Below, piece after piece: positions 34,295 to 45,299 of a stretch of DNA of 64,000 nucleotides. This stretch comes from Liolophura sinensis (taxonomy: Eukaryota > Mollusca > Polyplacophora > Chitonida > Chitonidae): positions 18,823,850 to 18,887,849 of the forward strand of contig NC_088304.1 of the NCBI RefSeq assembly GCF_032854445.1, read 5' to 3'. The notes beneath the pieces are model-generated. The model worked only from the letters and a program-made list of their open reading frames with translations, searched no databases and had not been told where the DNA came from. Position 1 is the first letter of the stretch. Each line of letters begins with the position of its first letter. Both the position numbers and the translations under genes were made by a program.

Positions 34295-34470
34295 TCTTTT
34301 ACTTATTTGATTTGTATTTTAAATCAAACTCTGCAATATTCCTCTGATATTACGACGGTCAGGTTAGTCGTGAAGGAAACTGGGCTAAATTGCAATAAAA
34401 TAAAATAAAAACGGAAACACATTCTCAGTCGGCCAGAGCTGGATTCGAACCTGCTAATTGGTAATGGGTA
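34295..34470 (-). mobile_element. Very old SINE copy
   Basis: In minus orientation it has a diverged 3' domain (ATATTCCTCTGATATTACGACGG), 'gtgaaggaaactgggc', then GGCCAGAGCTGGATTCGAACCTGC, a B-box-like stretch that aligns with the family 1 head. Confidence 0.5.
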
Positions 34471-34671
34471 TAAGTGGTCATAACTAAGTAAAACTGAGCG
34501 ACACAGTTAGCTAGTTTACTGCAATCACTCTATTCCATCAGTAGTACGGACTTTAAGGTACGCGTGAGACATACCAAAACGGAGATAAGAGTATGAGTTC
34601 GGGAATAACTCTGTTTATACGTATGAATTAACATGAATCCCCTACTTTACCACCTTAGCTTGAATGAGAAT

Positions 34672-35028
34672 TGAGTGAGTGAGCGCTTGGGGTTTAACGT
34701 CGTACTTAACAATTTTTCGGTCATATGACGACGAAAGAATCCTTAGAATGCATGTAATGTACCTCCTTGTTGCAGGACGGATTTCCACCGCTCTTTTATC
34801 TAGTGCTGCGTCACTGAGACGCCTTACCGAAGGGAAGTAAGTCGACCCGCCCGAGCCATTATACTGGTACGGGTCAGCCAGTAGTTGCACTATCCCATTC
34901 ACGCTGAGCGCCAAGTCAGGAATCTGCAACTTCCTCTTTTAAAGTCTTAGATTTGACTCGACCTAGGATTAACCCTGGATCTACCGCTCCCGAAGCGGGC
35001 GCTCTACCAACTGTGCTAGCGGGGCTGG
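34672..35028 (-). mobile_element. Full-length tRNA-derived SINE (family 2)
   Basis: In minus orientation it starts at 35028 with CCAGCCCCGCTAGCACAGTTGG and TAGAGCGCCCGCTTCGGGAGC (A box and anticodon-arm-like), then a B-box-like 'agggttaatccta'. A ~200-bp body follows, then 'cgtcatatgaccgaaaaatt' and TAAGTACGACGTTAAACCCC, and a (CTCA)n tail. The perfect 12-bp direct repeats 'ttgaatgagaat' at 34660-34671 and 35029-35040 are the target-site duplication. Its 3' domain aligns with that of family 1 although head and body differ. Confidence 0.85.
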
Positions 35029-35040
35029 TTGAATGAGAAT

Positions 35041-37085
35041 GGAAAAAAGCAGCAACAAAAGAGTTTACCCCTTCACATCACTAAAATCTGTATCTAAAAC
35101 ACCATCGCTATATTAAAATCTTTTTCCGGCATGGAATTAAGCACTTGTAATTTCAGGTTGACTTCATATTGTTGGAATCCGTTGATATCAAGGGAATTTT
35201 TTTTACTGGAAAACATCATGGTGTTAGGACAATTCTTGTACAGTCTATTATTTATAATGTAAATAAAACTCGCTGGCAGTAAAAGCATGGTTTAGACAAG
35301 CTCAGAATAAAAAGTTTGTGACGTCATCGAGATTAGCAATTAACTAAAATAATTTGAAGCATTTAAATGCTTGCCTTTAATTCTATTCAAGTAAAGTTTT
35401 GAAGAGAAGTGAAGGTACATATGTTGTACATATGTGCCGCAATCTCAACCTCTCCTAAAAAATAGAAGTTGTTTCCTTTGACAAACAGCCGTCCAGTTTA
35501 TTTATTAATTTGCATTCTGTGTCTAGGAAAAATAAATGGGACAGTGGAATAAGGAGAGAAATTTGGCCACAGGAAATAACAGTTATGGAAAAAACTATAA
35601 GTGAGAGACAAATTTACCCCTGATTTCGTTGTCTGTATGGCGCCATGTTGAACTGGGATTCGAAGCTCTCTTGATGAGGAGTCCTGTTTGGTACAGTGTG
35701 TGGACCAGTAACAACCGGAACTTCTGTGGTTCTCCCTCTTTTTAATCTCCTTCTAACAACCAAATGAAAAATAAAAATTACGTAGTTGTTCAACAGTTTT
35801 TCGGCTCAGTAGACGACTACTGATTCCGAATATCGCAGGTTCAGTGGTGTCTTTTCGGTAAATAATATATGAAATACGTGGGTTTTATTTTAAATATAGA
35901 GTTTACGATAAGTCATAATATATGAAACGTGCAAAAAAGTTTCTTAGGGGCCTAAAAATGCCTTTAAATTACAATTTTTCCAAAGGTCAAAATAACTTTG
36001 CGGAGGGAAGGACTCGAGTGGGTGGCGAATCCTGTCATTTAGGCGTATAAGCGTGGGAACAGGTGATCGTGTTTCTAGTTCTCTAACATGGCGTATCACG
36101 TGACTTAGTAAGGATTCCATACAAAAGGTCCATTTACAGAGTTACCAAACATGGCTGAACGAAATGACTGTGTTGGTCCAGGCCTGTTTTCATCTCTCTT
36201 CCAAACTTACTAAGGTTATATTATTCCTTGCCTTTCCTTCAAAGCAATTGCTGGGAAGGGGAGGGGGACACGAAAATTTACTTTTGGAAATCGTTTTCAG
36301 TGGTCTTTCCACTGATAAGTACTTGTATTGTCTTTAATATTTTAAAGCGCCAATAAGACAAAAAAAATAAATATTAAAGAATTCTTTGAAGAAGCCAAGA
36401 TCTTTTTAGGAGATTGTTATCTTTTGTCTGTTATATGAAGACGAAATAATTGAAGAAGAGTGTAATGAAGGAAACTATAGTTTATTTCTTTTAGGCGCTC
36501 GGCTATATTCAATTGTCTATAAAATCAGTCATAGTCGCAACCAAAAGTGCCTTTAGTCAGTGACACGTAACAACACAAGCTCTACACGTGGATATGAGTC
36601 CATACTCTTATAAAGAAAATAAAGTTAGAACACTTTTTGTAATTTATAATTTTAAACTCCATAAGCCTTGTTTCGATACCAAGAAGCCATTACCTCGGGT
36701 GACGTCATCATTATCCAGAAACCAATGGCATGATGGATACCAAAGGCGACACTAGTTACCAAAACTCCTATCGACTTTAATTTAAACCTTGTTTGTAGTA
36801 TATGACCTCACAGTAATATGTTTTTAGAGTTGCATGTAGTCTGTTCGCTGAGACAGTAGTAGTAGCGTGGAGTTAGTTCTAACCGCATTTTATGTGTAGC
36901 TATAGTAAAACAAATCACTCTCCATGCACATTGCCCAACATGCCACTTTTTTGCTGAATAATTATGACGTCCCTCGAGGCAAGGCGTTCTTGGTGTTGAA
37001 ACCAGGCCTATTTTACATTGTAACGTTATAAATTCGAAAAATTATTATAACTGTATTTTCCTTGCAATAATATAGACGTACACAC
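35041..37085. other. Non-coding stretch of about 2 kb
   Basis: I see no supported gene, RNA or repeat. It may lie 3' of the lectin-like gene on the minus strand. Confidence 0.4.
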
Positions 37086-37096
37086 ATATTAATGTG

Positions 37097-37372
37097 GGGG
37101 CCTCCGTGGCTCAGTTGGTTAGCGCGCTAGCGCAGCGTAATGACCCAGGAGCCTCTCACCAATGCGGTCGCTGTGAGTTCAAGTCCAGCTCATGCTGGCT
37201 TCCTCTCCGGCCGTACGTGGGAAGGTCTCCCAGCAACCTGCGGAAGATCGCGGGTTTCCCCTGGGCCCAGGCTCTGCCCGGTTTCCTCCCACCAAAATGC
37301 TGGCCGCCGTCGTATAAGTGAAATATTAACTGAGTACGGCGTAAAACACCAATCATATAAATAAATGAATAA
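37097..37372 (+). mobile_element. Full-length tRNA-derived SINE (family 1)
   Basis: Head: GGGGCCTCCGTGGCTCAGTT with A-box-like TGGCTCAGTTGG and B-box-like GAGTTCAAGTCC. Body: 'ctcctctccggccgtacgtg' and CCCGGTTTCCTCCCACC. 3' domain: 'tggccgccgtcgtataagtg', ACTGAGTACGGCGTAAAACACC. Tail: (TAAA)n. Direct repeats 'atattaatgtg' (37086-37096) and 'atatcaatgtg' (37373-37383) differ at one base. ORFs inside it are not genes. Confidence 0.92.
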
Positions 37373-37577
37373 ATATCAATGTGTAGGGCTTGTGTTGTTT
37401 CGTGTGACTCATGGGAAGGTGATTTTGGTAGCGAATATGGCTGATTTTACAGACAGCTGAAAATAGACGGCTGGCTAAAAGAAATAGAGTATAGATGGAG
37501 CGAGATGATAAACTAATAACCAAGAAAAGATGCAAAATATACATAGACTAAAATGTGCCTCACACTAACCTAAATAG

Positions 37578-39282
37578 TTACAGTTGACAGGACAAAACCA
37601 CCCACCTCATGAAGACGATTACACCGACATTAATTACTACAATAATAATCACGGCAGGCACGACGATAATTAAGATGTAGTCAGTGGCTAGTAACGAAGA
37701 TGCTGTTGGCGTGGTGGCGGGAAAGTCTTCTGTTGTTGTGGTAGCACCCGCTGTTGTCTTCTTAGTTGTTCCATGTACTGAACTGTTTTGAGAATTACTA
37801 ACAGATGTTGTTGCCGGCATTGTACTTTGAAGTACTGTAACAGAACGTTGTAACTGTAACTGTACTTTGTTAATCACTGACACAGGTAAAAACAATATAT
37901 GCCAAGAGATGGTATCAAATATCCTTTTATTTATAACAAACATTTTGTTAATATCCACCATACAAATACTATTTTCAAATCTCTCCTTCTCGTTAAAGAC
38001 AAATCGAATGAAATATTTAACACCTTATTTACAAAAAACTTTTCACACCTTTCCCCCTGAGCTTCGCATCATTTTTTTTAATGTTTTATTCTCCTTTTGC
38101 AGTGTTCCTGTGAGCTGTGAGCTTTCTGTAAATTTCTAGTCTGTTTACATTTGACGCCATGTTTTCAGGCTGTTAACCAGTCACAGGACAAAAAGACAGC
38201 CAACTGTAGAATAAGTCTAAATGAAATTTGGTTGAGTGATGAAATTTGAGTGAATTCTTCCGATCGCTTCATGATCGTGGTAGCATGCTGGATAATTTAT
38301 GCAATAAGACAATTGTGATATTATTCTAAAGCATGGATATTCAAAACGACATGTATATGTTGTCACTCGGGCTTCATACAGGCCTACCGCTCTACTTACA
38401 TGTGATCACACAAAATCCACGTATACTCCTGTACATGTATACGTGGTCACTCGGGCTTCATACAGGCCTACCGCTCTACTTACATGTGATCACACAAAAT
38501 CCACGTATACCCCTGTACATGTATACGTGGTCACTCGGGCTTCATACAGGCCTACCGCTCTACTTACATGTGATCACACAAAATCCACGTATACTCCTGT
38601 ACATGTATACGTGGTCACTCGGGCTTCATACAGGCCTACCGCTCTACTTACATGTGATCACACATAATCCACGTATACCCCTGTACATGTATACGTGGTC
38701 ACTCGGGCTTCATACAGGCCTACCGCTCTACTTACATGTGATCACACATAATCCACGTATACCCCAGAACATAGATATGTGGGAACTCAGCCTTCACGTA
38801 CTTTTTTACGTATTTGTCATCTCACAGGATTCACGTATACCCAAATACATATATTGAGTTAATTAAACAAGAGATAAAAGATGTCAATCTAGTGCTTTTA
38901 TTCTGGCATGGTGACATAATAAAGGTTTCCATTTTTGCTGTCTGCATAACAAAATATATTTAAAATACTTACCGGTAGAATTACAGGTATATGAGGTTGA
39001 CCTGATAATGGTGAGAGAAAGTGGGTAAGTGTGGTCTTTACACGGCTCCCGTCTGATCGGCAAACTTCCGGCATGTAGGTCACAGATGCTCTTACCAGAA
39101 CATTGCCTCTGCAACTCCAGGCGTCCATTATTAGCCCCAGTTTCTTTCCAGTTGCATACGCTGCACTCTTCAGATGCCGGAATTTGCTCAGGACAATTCC
39201 AGGAGCTTTGACCCCGGATGTAATAGATGATCTCCGTTATGTAGATCTCAGTCCCCTCGTCACACTCTAAGACGTTGTACAT
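37578..39282 (-). CDS. SUEL-type lectin domain membrane protein (two exons seen, 5' end missing)
   Basis: Two minus-strand exons join in phase: 39282(or upstream)-38973, donor ACCG|GTAAGT, and 37876-37578, acceptor ...CCTGTGTCAG. The first encodes a cysteine-rich domain. Its spacing (LECDEGTEIYIT ... QRQCSGKSICDLHAG ... EPCKDHTYPLSL ... SYTC) matches the SUEL/galactose-rhamnose-binding lectin fold, whose hallmarks are C-x-GK-x-x-C and a final Y-x-C. The second encodes a Thr/Ser-rich, likely O-glycosylated stalk and a single strongly hydrophobic segment (YILIIVVPAVIIIVVINVGV), followed by about ten residues to a stop at 37578. A donor-like AG|GTGGGT at 37605 could instead lead to a cytoplasmic exon. 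No signal-peptide exon was found, so the gene is partial. Role (carbohydrate recognition at the cell surface) is inferred from the domain. Confidence 0.5.
38355..38765. repeat. 84-bp minisatellite, about 5 units, in the lectin gene intron
   Basis: Each 84-bp unit contains 'tcactcgggcttcatacagg', 'cctaccgctctacttacatg' and CACGTATACYCCTGTACATGTATACGTGG. Copies are nearly identical. 84 is a multiple of three, hence a 174-codon + strand ORF that I do not consider a gene. CACGTATAC and GTATACGTG give each unit an internal palindrome. Confidence 0.93.
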
Positions 39283-39296
39283 TCGCCTGATGTTTC

Positions 39297-39358
39297 GGAC
39301 ACCACAAGGGGCTTTTCGGAAACCACAAGGGGCTTTTCGGAAACCACAAGGGGCTTTA
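39297..39358. repeat. 20-bp direct repeat, three units
   Basis: Three units of 'accacaaggggcttttcgga', the first and last slightly diverged. They lie just upstream of the lectin exon on the minus strand. Confidence 0.85.
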
Positions 39359-39504
39359 GATATTTTACCTGAAGATCAATGAAACAGAATCAACGAAGGA
39401 ATAAAATTCCGACATGCAACATGGTGGGTGGAGGAAACTGGAGTGCACCCGGAAATATCTTGTGATTTTAATAAAATTGATATGTAATTTGTAAACTACT
39501 GTTA

Positions 39505-40195
39505 TTACCAGCCCAGAGACATACATTGTGACCAATGTAATCCTAACCCAGACACTTGGCGGCCAATTTAACCCTGACAGACACCGGTTGTTTGTCTATC
39601 CAGCCCTGACCCAGACATTTGCCTGCCAATCTAACCCTGACCAAGACACCTGGAGACCAGTCTAGGCCTGATTCAAATACGGGGAGGTCAATCTAGCCCT
39701 GACCCAGACACTTGGTGGCCATTCTGGCAATGATCCATACACCTCAAGGCCAGTCAAGCCCTGACCCAGAGTCCTGGGGGCCAATCTATCCCTGACCCTG
39801 ACACCTTGAGGTCATTCTAGCCCTGACCCAGACACTTGGAGGCCAATCTAACCCTGACACCTAGAGGTCAGTTTATCCCTGACCCAGACACTTGGAAGCC
39901 AATCTAGTCCTTACCCAGACACCTGGAAGTCAATTTAACCCTGACCAAGACACCTAGAGGACCATCTAACCCTGACCAAGACACCTAGAGACCAATCTAA
40001 CCCTGACTCAGACACTTGGTGGCCAATCTAGCCCTGACTCATGGACCTGGTGTTCAATCTAGCTCTGGCCCAGACACCTAGAGGCCTATCTAACCCTGAC
40101 CCCGACACCTAGAGGCCTATCTAACCCTGACCCAGACACCTAGAGGCCAACCTAACCCTGACACCTGAAGTTCAGTTTAGCCTTCACACTGACAC
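39505..40195. repeat. Degenerate ~30-bp minisatellite
   Basis: About twenty diverged units of 'aaccctgacccagacacctag' followed by AGGCCAATCT. Both repeat unit and spacing are decayed. The array ends about 40 bp before the piggyBac-like coding remnant. Confidence 0.85.
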
Positions 40196-40235
40196 CTGGA
40201 GGAACGAACTAAATTGTGACTCCGACGAATACCCT

Positions 40236-41842
40236 TTGAAGGGCTGTTTACCTTTGTCCACCATTTCCCCAAAACGGCCCCGAAGTGATTCTGGAGATTT
40301 GACAACAACAACAACAACTTATGCACACGGCACAAGCACAAGTGGTGTGAAATCCAGGTGTTGTAGTACCCTGTCGACAATCGATGTACTTTCTTTCAAT
40401 CAACCGGTTGGACCAGTACACATTTTGAGTAATGATAAGAATGACAAAGACCTTTTTCATTTAATATTTCCTGATAACACTTACCAGAATATAGCAGATC
40501 AAACGAATTTATATGAAGGCCTACGGAAGTGTCAAGATGTCAAACCTGATTCAAAATGGACTGCAGTAAATGCAGGCGAGATCCAAGCCTTCATTGGTCT
40601 TCATATTTTGATGTCTGTCATTCCATTTGACAGCATACAAGGATTACTGGACGAGGGACAGTCTTTGTGAAATTCCAGCCTTGGCCAAAATAGAGACACG
40701 ACTGAGATTTGAGAAAATCTTACAATACTTCCATTGTAATGATGTGGGGAATCCTACACGTGGAGATCCAGGTCATGGTCCTATTCACCATGTCAGGCCA
40801 ATATTTGATGTCCGGCAGAATTTACAGGACAATTACAGTCTCCACAAATCTGTATGTGTGGATGAGGCTATGATACCCTTTAGAGGCTGCCTTAGTTTTA
40901 GGCAATATCTTCGAGCCAAACCATGTAAATTTGGAATAAAGGTTTGGGAACTTCCTGATAGTTATAATGGGTATGTGTATAAGATGCAGGCGTATACAAG
41001 AAGGTCTGAAAATGGAACACGAGAAGAGGGACTTGCATCTAGAGTTGTCAAAGATCTGACTCGATGTTTAATTGGTAAAAATCAAAATGTTTACATGGAT
41101 AATTTTTGTACAAGTCCTAAACTGTTTGTGAAGCTGTCAGCCGATAACATTTATGCAACTGGTACATGCCGCGTGAACAGGAAAGGTTGGCCAGAGAAAT
41201 TACGCTCCAGATGCCTTCAGAAAGAAAAGGGAGTAAGCCTGAGCCTGCAGAAAGATAATTTAGTTGCTACATGTTGGTTTGATAAAAGACAGGTGAACTT
41301 TTTGTCAACACAATGTGATCCAACTAATATGGTGAAAATGAAGAGGAAACAGAAAGACGGTTCAATACTGAACATTCCAGCACCTGAAGTTGTTGTAAAT
41401 TATTCAGAAAACATGACTGGTGTCGATCATAGCGATCAACTTCGACTTCAGTACCCATCAGGAAGACGGTCCAAAACTTTTTGGGAATATCTGTTTTGGT
41501 TTTTAACTGATACTGCTATAGCTTGCGCCTTTGTACTTATGGGTGAATCACCAAATCATCGCCACACTACTCGTACTGGGTACAAGTTGAGTTTCGTAGA
41601 AATCTGGCGCGTCTTCTTATAGGACAATTTCGACAGAAACGCATGTACTCCTTGACTGAAGTGGGCAGTAATGGCAGGTCTCACTAGCCAGTTCTCATGT
41701 CAAAACGTGACAGATTTAAACAGTGCTTGATAGACAAACTGCACAAGGAATCTATCTATGGATGTGCCATATGTGGGATAAATTTGTGTGTGGTTTGTTT
41801 TGAAAAGTATCATGCCAAAGTAATGGATGCGGAGTAATAATT
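40236..41842 (+). pseudogene. piggyBac-like transposase remnant
   Basis: Two overlapping frames give one transposase. The first (40236-40670) holds a low-complexity N-terminus and the start of the DDE_Tnp_1_7 domain (WTAVNAGEIQAFIGLHILMS). The second (40627-41622) holds the core with three catalytic Asp in CVDEAMIPF (about 40861), VYMDNFCTS (about 41098) and MTGVDHSDQL (about 41425), the family's DDD triad with typical spacing. The frame shifts near 40640, shifts back near 41587, and meets an in-frame TAG at 41685-41687. The expected cysteine-rich C-terminus is still readable in that frame (YGCAICGINLCVVCFEKYH), ending at 41839. Such enzymes excise and insert precisely at TTAA. This copy cannot make a full protein. 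The 5' part is replaced by, or abuts, a minisatellite. Confidence 0.93.
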
Positions 41843-42246
41843 ACAAGTTTACCATATCTTTCTTTTTTTCTGTTCAGTAAATCTGGCTGCTCTACTTCAT
41901 ATACGGTATGTATTGCTTATCACATTTTTAGGACACATTCAACGTAATTATGAATGTGAAGAACAGCTAAATACCTGACTGGAAGCTATTCTCAAATCCA
42001 ATTGCTAATCATACACTAAAATTTAAGCCATGCAGGGGCATCCCCTGCCCTAGTGGATATACAGAGTTCTCTGGTCTCCCACTAATGAGGTGTCTGAACT
42101 TGGCTTTGAGAGTCTTAGGACCCCGTCTGTGGCTACGGCAAAAGTCATAATTAGTTGACATTTGTCACATTATTTTTCTGATATTAGCAAAATCGCTCAG
42201 TACTAGTGCACTAATTTATCACCTTTCTTTCATTCACTGCTCAAGT

Positions 42247-42264
42247 CTTCCCATACCGGGTTAA
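42247..42264 (+). repeat. Candidate right end of the piggyBac-like element
   Basis: 'cttcccataccggg' followed by TTAA (42261-42264) fits a piggyBac terminus (GGG next to the TTAA target). No matching TTAACCCGGTATG left end is seen upstream of 40236, so the element seems 5'-truncated. Confidence 0.45.
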
Positions 42265-43165
42265 TTTTATTTCACATGTAAGGTATGCATCCAAATCCCT
42301 TTTTTTTTTTTTGGCTCCCTACAAAGCTCTATGTGGGAGATGAAAAGCTGCATGCAATCTGCACAAAATTACTTGAATGAAAGTTGAAACTGAAATGTAA
42401 CAAAAGTAAATTGAATGAATTCGTCATGTTTGTTTATTCTGTCAGTGTATATTACCTTTACTCGCTATGCAGTACAGTAAGGTCAAGTGGGCCCTACACA
42501 ATACGAGCTGGGAATAGTCCAGGGAAGTAACTGGACTTGAACTCACAACATAATATGCCTTGTGGAAGTTGTAAATTGATTTAAATGGATTATTGATTAT
42601 CAGAGAATTGTTCTCTGTGAGTCAAACATGTTTGCCTGAAAGTTACCTGAATGATCCCCTTTGTAAATGTTGTAAATCAAAGGAATTTGACAAGATTCTT
42701 TATTCTCTGTTCAAACCTCTCAATAATGCATTAATTTTACCAACATGGTTGCCTTAATGCCCCACTGTATTGTAAATTCAAGAATATTTGTTTCTATACA
42801 GGCCTGAATGGTTGAATGCACTGAAATTAAATGAAATTATCGCATTTAAAGATTTTCAGTATGACACAGTATATTGGATTAAATAGGAACATAGGAGCAA
42901 CACCCGCTGTGAAAAAAAAGGCTTGGTATGACAATTTTCAGAATCATTGACCTTCAATGTTGGCCTGAGATTAAATGCAGGAGAAAAACTCTGTTATAGT
43001 ATTTGAACTTCTTGGAATAAGGAAATAAGCAATGAGCTTATTGTTATTTCTACTTTCTCAAACAGACCTGTCAATATAAAGTGTAAGGCCTTTATACCTG
43101 AAAGTTGTTTATATGCATGTAGTGGTCATTTCAATTTCAATGATTTTAGCATGTTTCTTTTTTTG
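42265..43165. other. Non-coding stretch
   Basis: No supported gene. Confidence 0.4.
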
Positions 43166-43345
43166 AGGTCGGTGTAAAACACCAGTCAAATAAATAAATT
43201 TAATTGAGGTAATGTAAAAATGCTTTACTTCATACATTGTGTGTAATTTATTTATTTATTTATTTGTTCGGTGTTTCATGCCGTTTTAGCCCAGAGGATA
43301 CCCACGAACATCTGCAGGTTGCTGCAGACATAAGTGTCCAATTGC
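43166..43345. mobile_element. Two SINE fragments in opposite orientation
   Basis: 43170-43200 (+) is a bare 3' end, 'cggtgtaaaacaccagtcaa' plus TAAATAAA. 43247-43345 (-) has a TTTATT tail, 'ggtgtttcatgccg', an internal deletion, then 'acccacgaacatctgcaggt' of the SINE body. Confidence 0.6.
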
Positions 43346-43359
43346 CGTCATTACCAATC

Positions 43360-45215
43360 GAAATAAATATTAGTTAGTTTGTAGTCTCAACGTAGTGTGG
43401 CGTTTTGCAGACGTGATTTACCTTTTCGTGTTTAACTTCAGGTTTACGTATTTTACAACGACTGCGTAAATTAGGTTTTATTCGCAACGAAATCGCACCA
43501 AGCCTCAGCCTCAGCACAGCCAACTGGGTTTTTTTTTCACAGCCGTTGTCTGACACCACACACAAGAATTTATTGACTTTAATATACGATCATGGACAGT
43601 TTTATTGAAGGAGGAAATCGGAGTTCACAGGGTAAAACACCAATCAAGGCGATCTTCCACTCAATTTCCACCTATACATGCCGTACACCAGACATATGGT
43701 CCGCACGAACGTCGTGCGGGGGTAGTTGATCGTTTTATTGTCACCAAGGCCCGAACAGCAGTGAAAGCAGGGGAATGCACAAATTCCCTGCAGATCTGTC
43801 AGAAACTCATCAGGTACCAAGTGGGAGAGAAGGGATTCTCTCCTGACAGGGCCGGGAAGTATTCTCCCATACATTAACATGACTGCCGGTGGTTGCTTTG
43901 AACACCACTTACATTAATAGTTAAATATTGTACAAAGATGCTGGATTTTGTCGGCATTTTTGTGTAATGTATGCATGGCGTTTCAACAAAATTTTTTTCA
44001 AAAAAATCAAATATATTAAATTCGCGAGCATCGAAAATGAAATTGTAACTGTAAAATAAATAATAGTGTCGTTTACTTGCTATACGAGCAAAACCAGAGC
44101 AGTGACGACAATGCCAAATGGTCACATGTCACCGGTGAAATATTCCCTCTAGTAAGGTTTTTTTGTTTGTTTGTTTTTTTTTTTTTTGTTACGTTTCATC
44201 TTTAAATGTGTATTTGAATTTAAAAAAAAAATTAAAAACTGGTCCCTGGCCAACGAGGTCTATCCCTGGTCACGCTGGTTTGGCTGATGTTATGCGACAA
44301 TACACTCGTTTACAAATTACACAAATCTCCACAGGTAAATAAATGCATAAATCAAAAAGCTCTGTGTAGTAAGTCTGACTGCCTAACGTAAAGACACGCA
44401 TGGGCGAGGCAGGAGATCATCATTGGACCGTCCCTGCAGTTTTCCCACCTATGAACAGAGCTCACCTGAGCCTCCCGAATTTACGTAAAGGCTTCGCATG
44501 GGATTTTTCCAGGCTGAACTTGGCATACCTACTGACTCATTGAACAAAGCCGGCCCTTGAAGCCGAAATCACCCGCTAAGATACATTTGTAAGGACGGAT
44601 TAAGGCGAAGCCCTGGCGGCCAAGTGTGAAAAGCAAATAAAAGGCTCTGGGAATGAGCGCAGCAAGGATAACAGCTATAGAGTCAGCTAATGTGTCTCAA
44701 ACGACTTTCATCTTTCAGTCTGCATACAGCCCGGTTAAGACGACGTCATCTGAAACGTACGGTAGACTTATATATACCTCACTAAACTCCTTGTATGTCA
44801 CTGGCAGCCTATGTTGGGTTCGAACTCACGACGTGAGATGATAATATCGAAATGATAATAAGCATATAATTTGTCATTATTCTCATCATCGCCATCAACA
44901 TTACACGGACTACTAGTGTCCAATTGCTTCAATAAATCACAATAATACAAAATTAATTATGTATTTTTCCGCCAAATGACTTTTTATCAATTACATATGT
45001 AAATAACTATATCCGAATCGACCCGTAGTTATCCGATTTTCAGACAGTTTTATGAATAGTGGTTATGAATGGTCACACTCCAGATTCCTAGCCACGACCG
45101 ATAGGGTCATGCGTTCAAAACCATTTTCCACTGTTACACTCCCGGGATTTTATTTGAGAAAGTTTTTCAGTTGTCTGACATTACATTGCTCTTATTTGGC
45201 TTAAAAATTATTTAC
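43360..45215. other. Non-coding stretch with tRNA-like words
   Basis: No supported gene. B-box-like words occur at 44816 ('gggttcgaactcacg') and near 45110 ('catgcgttcaaaacc'), possibly old SINE heads. A GC-rich block at 43640-43870 has unremarkable ORFs on both strands. Confidence 0.35.
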
Positions 45216-45217
45216 TT

Positions 45218-45293
45218 CAATGATGTTTTTCAAGAATATTTCACTTATAGAACGGTGGCCATATTTCATGGTGTGAGGAAACCGGGGAAACAC
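45218..45293 (-). mobile_element. SINE family 1 fragment
   Basis: In minus orientation: 'caagaatatttcacttatag', AACGGTGGCC, 'catggtgtgaggaaaccggg'. The tail and head are missing. Confidence 0.65.
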
Positions 45294-45299
45294 ACGTAA

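Noticed and set aside
37097-37200. Stand-alone tRNA gene
   Set aside because: The A- and B-box-like words belong to the SINE head. The arms do not close into a proper cloverleaf and the body and tail follow directly.
37094-37364. ORFs of 66-75 codons on both strands
   Set aside because: They lie wholly inside a full-length SINE with a target-site duplication.
38333-38857. 174-codon + ORF
   Set aside because: It is the 84-bp minisatellite inside an intron of the minus-strand lectin-like gene.
43605-43877. 90-codon + and 78-codon - ORFs
   Set aside because: Both strands are open over a GC-rich block, with no family motif or splice signals. It is left as unassigned.
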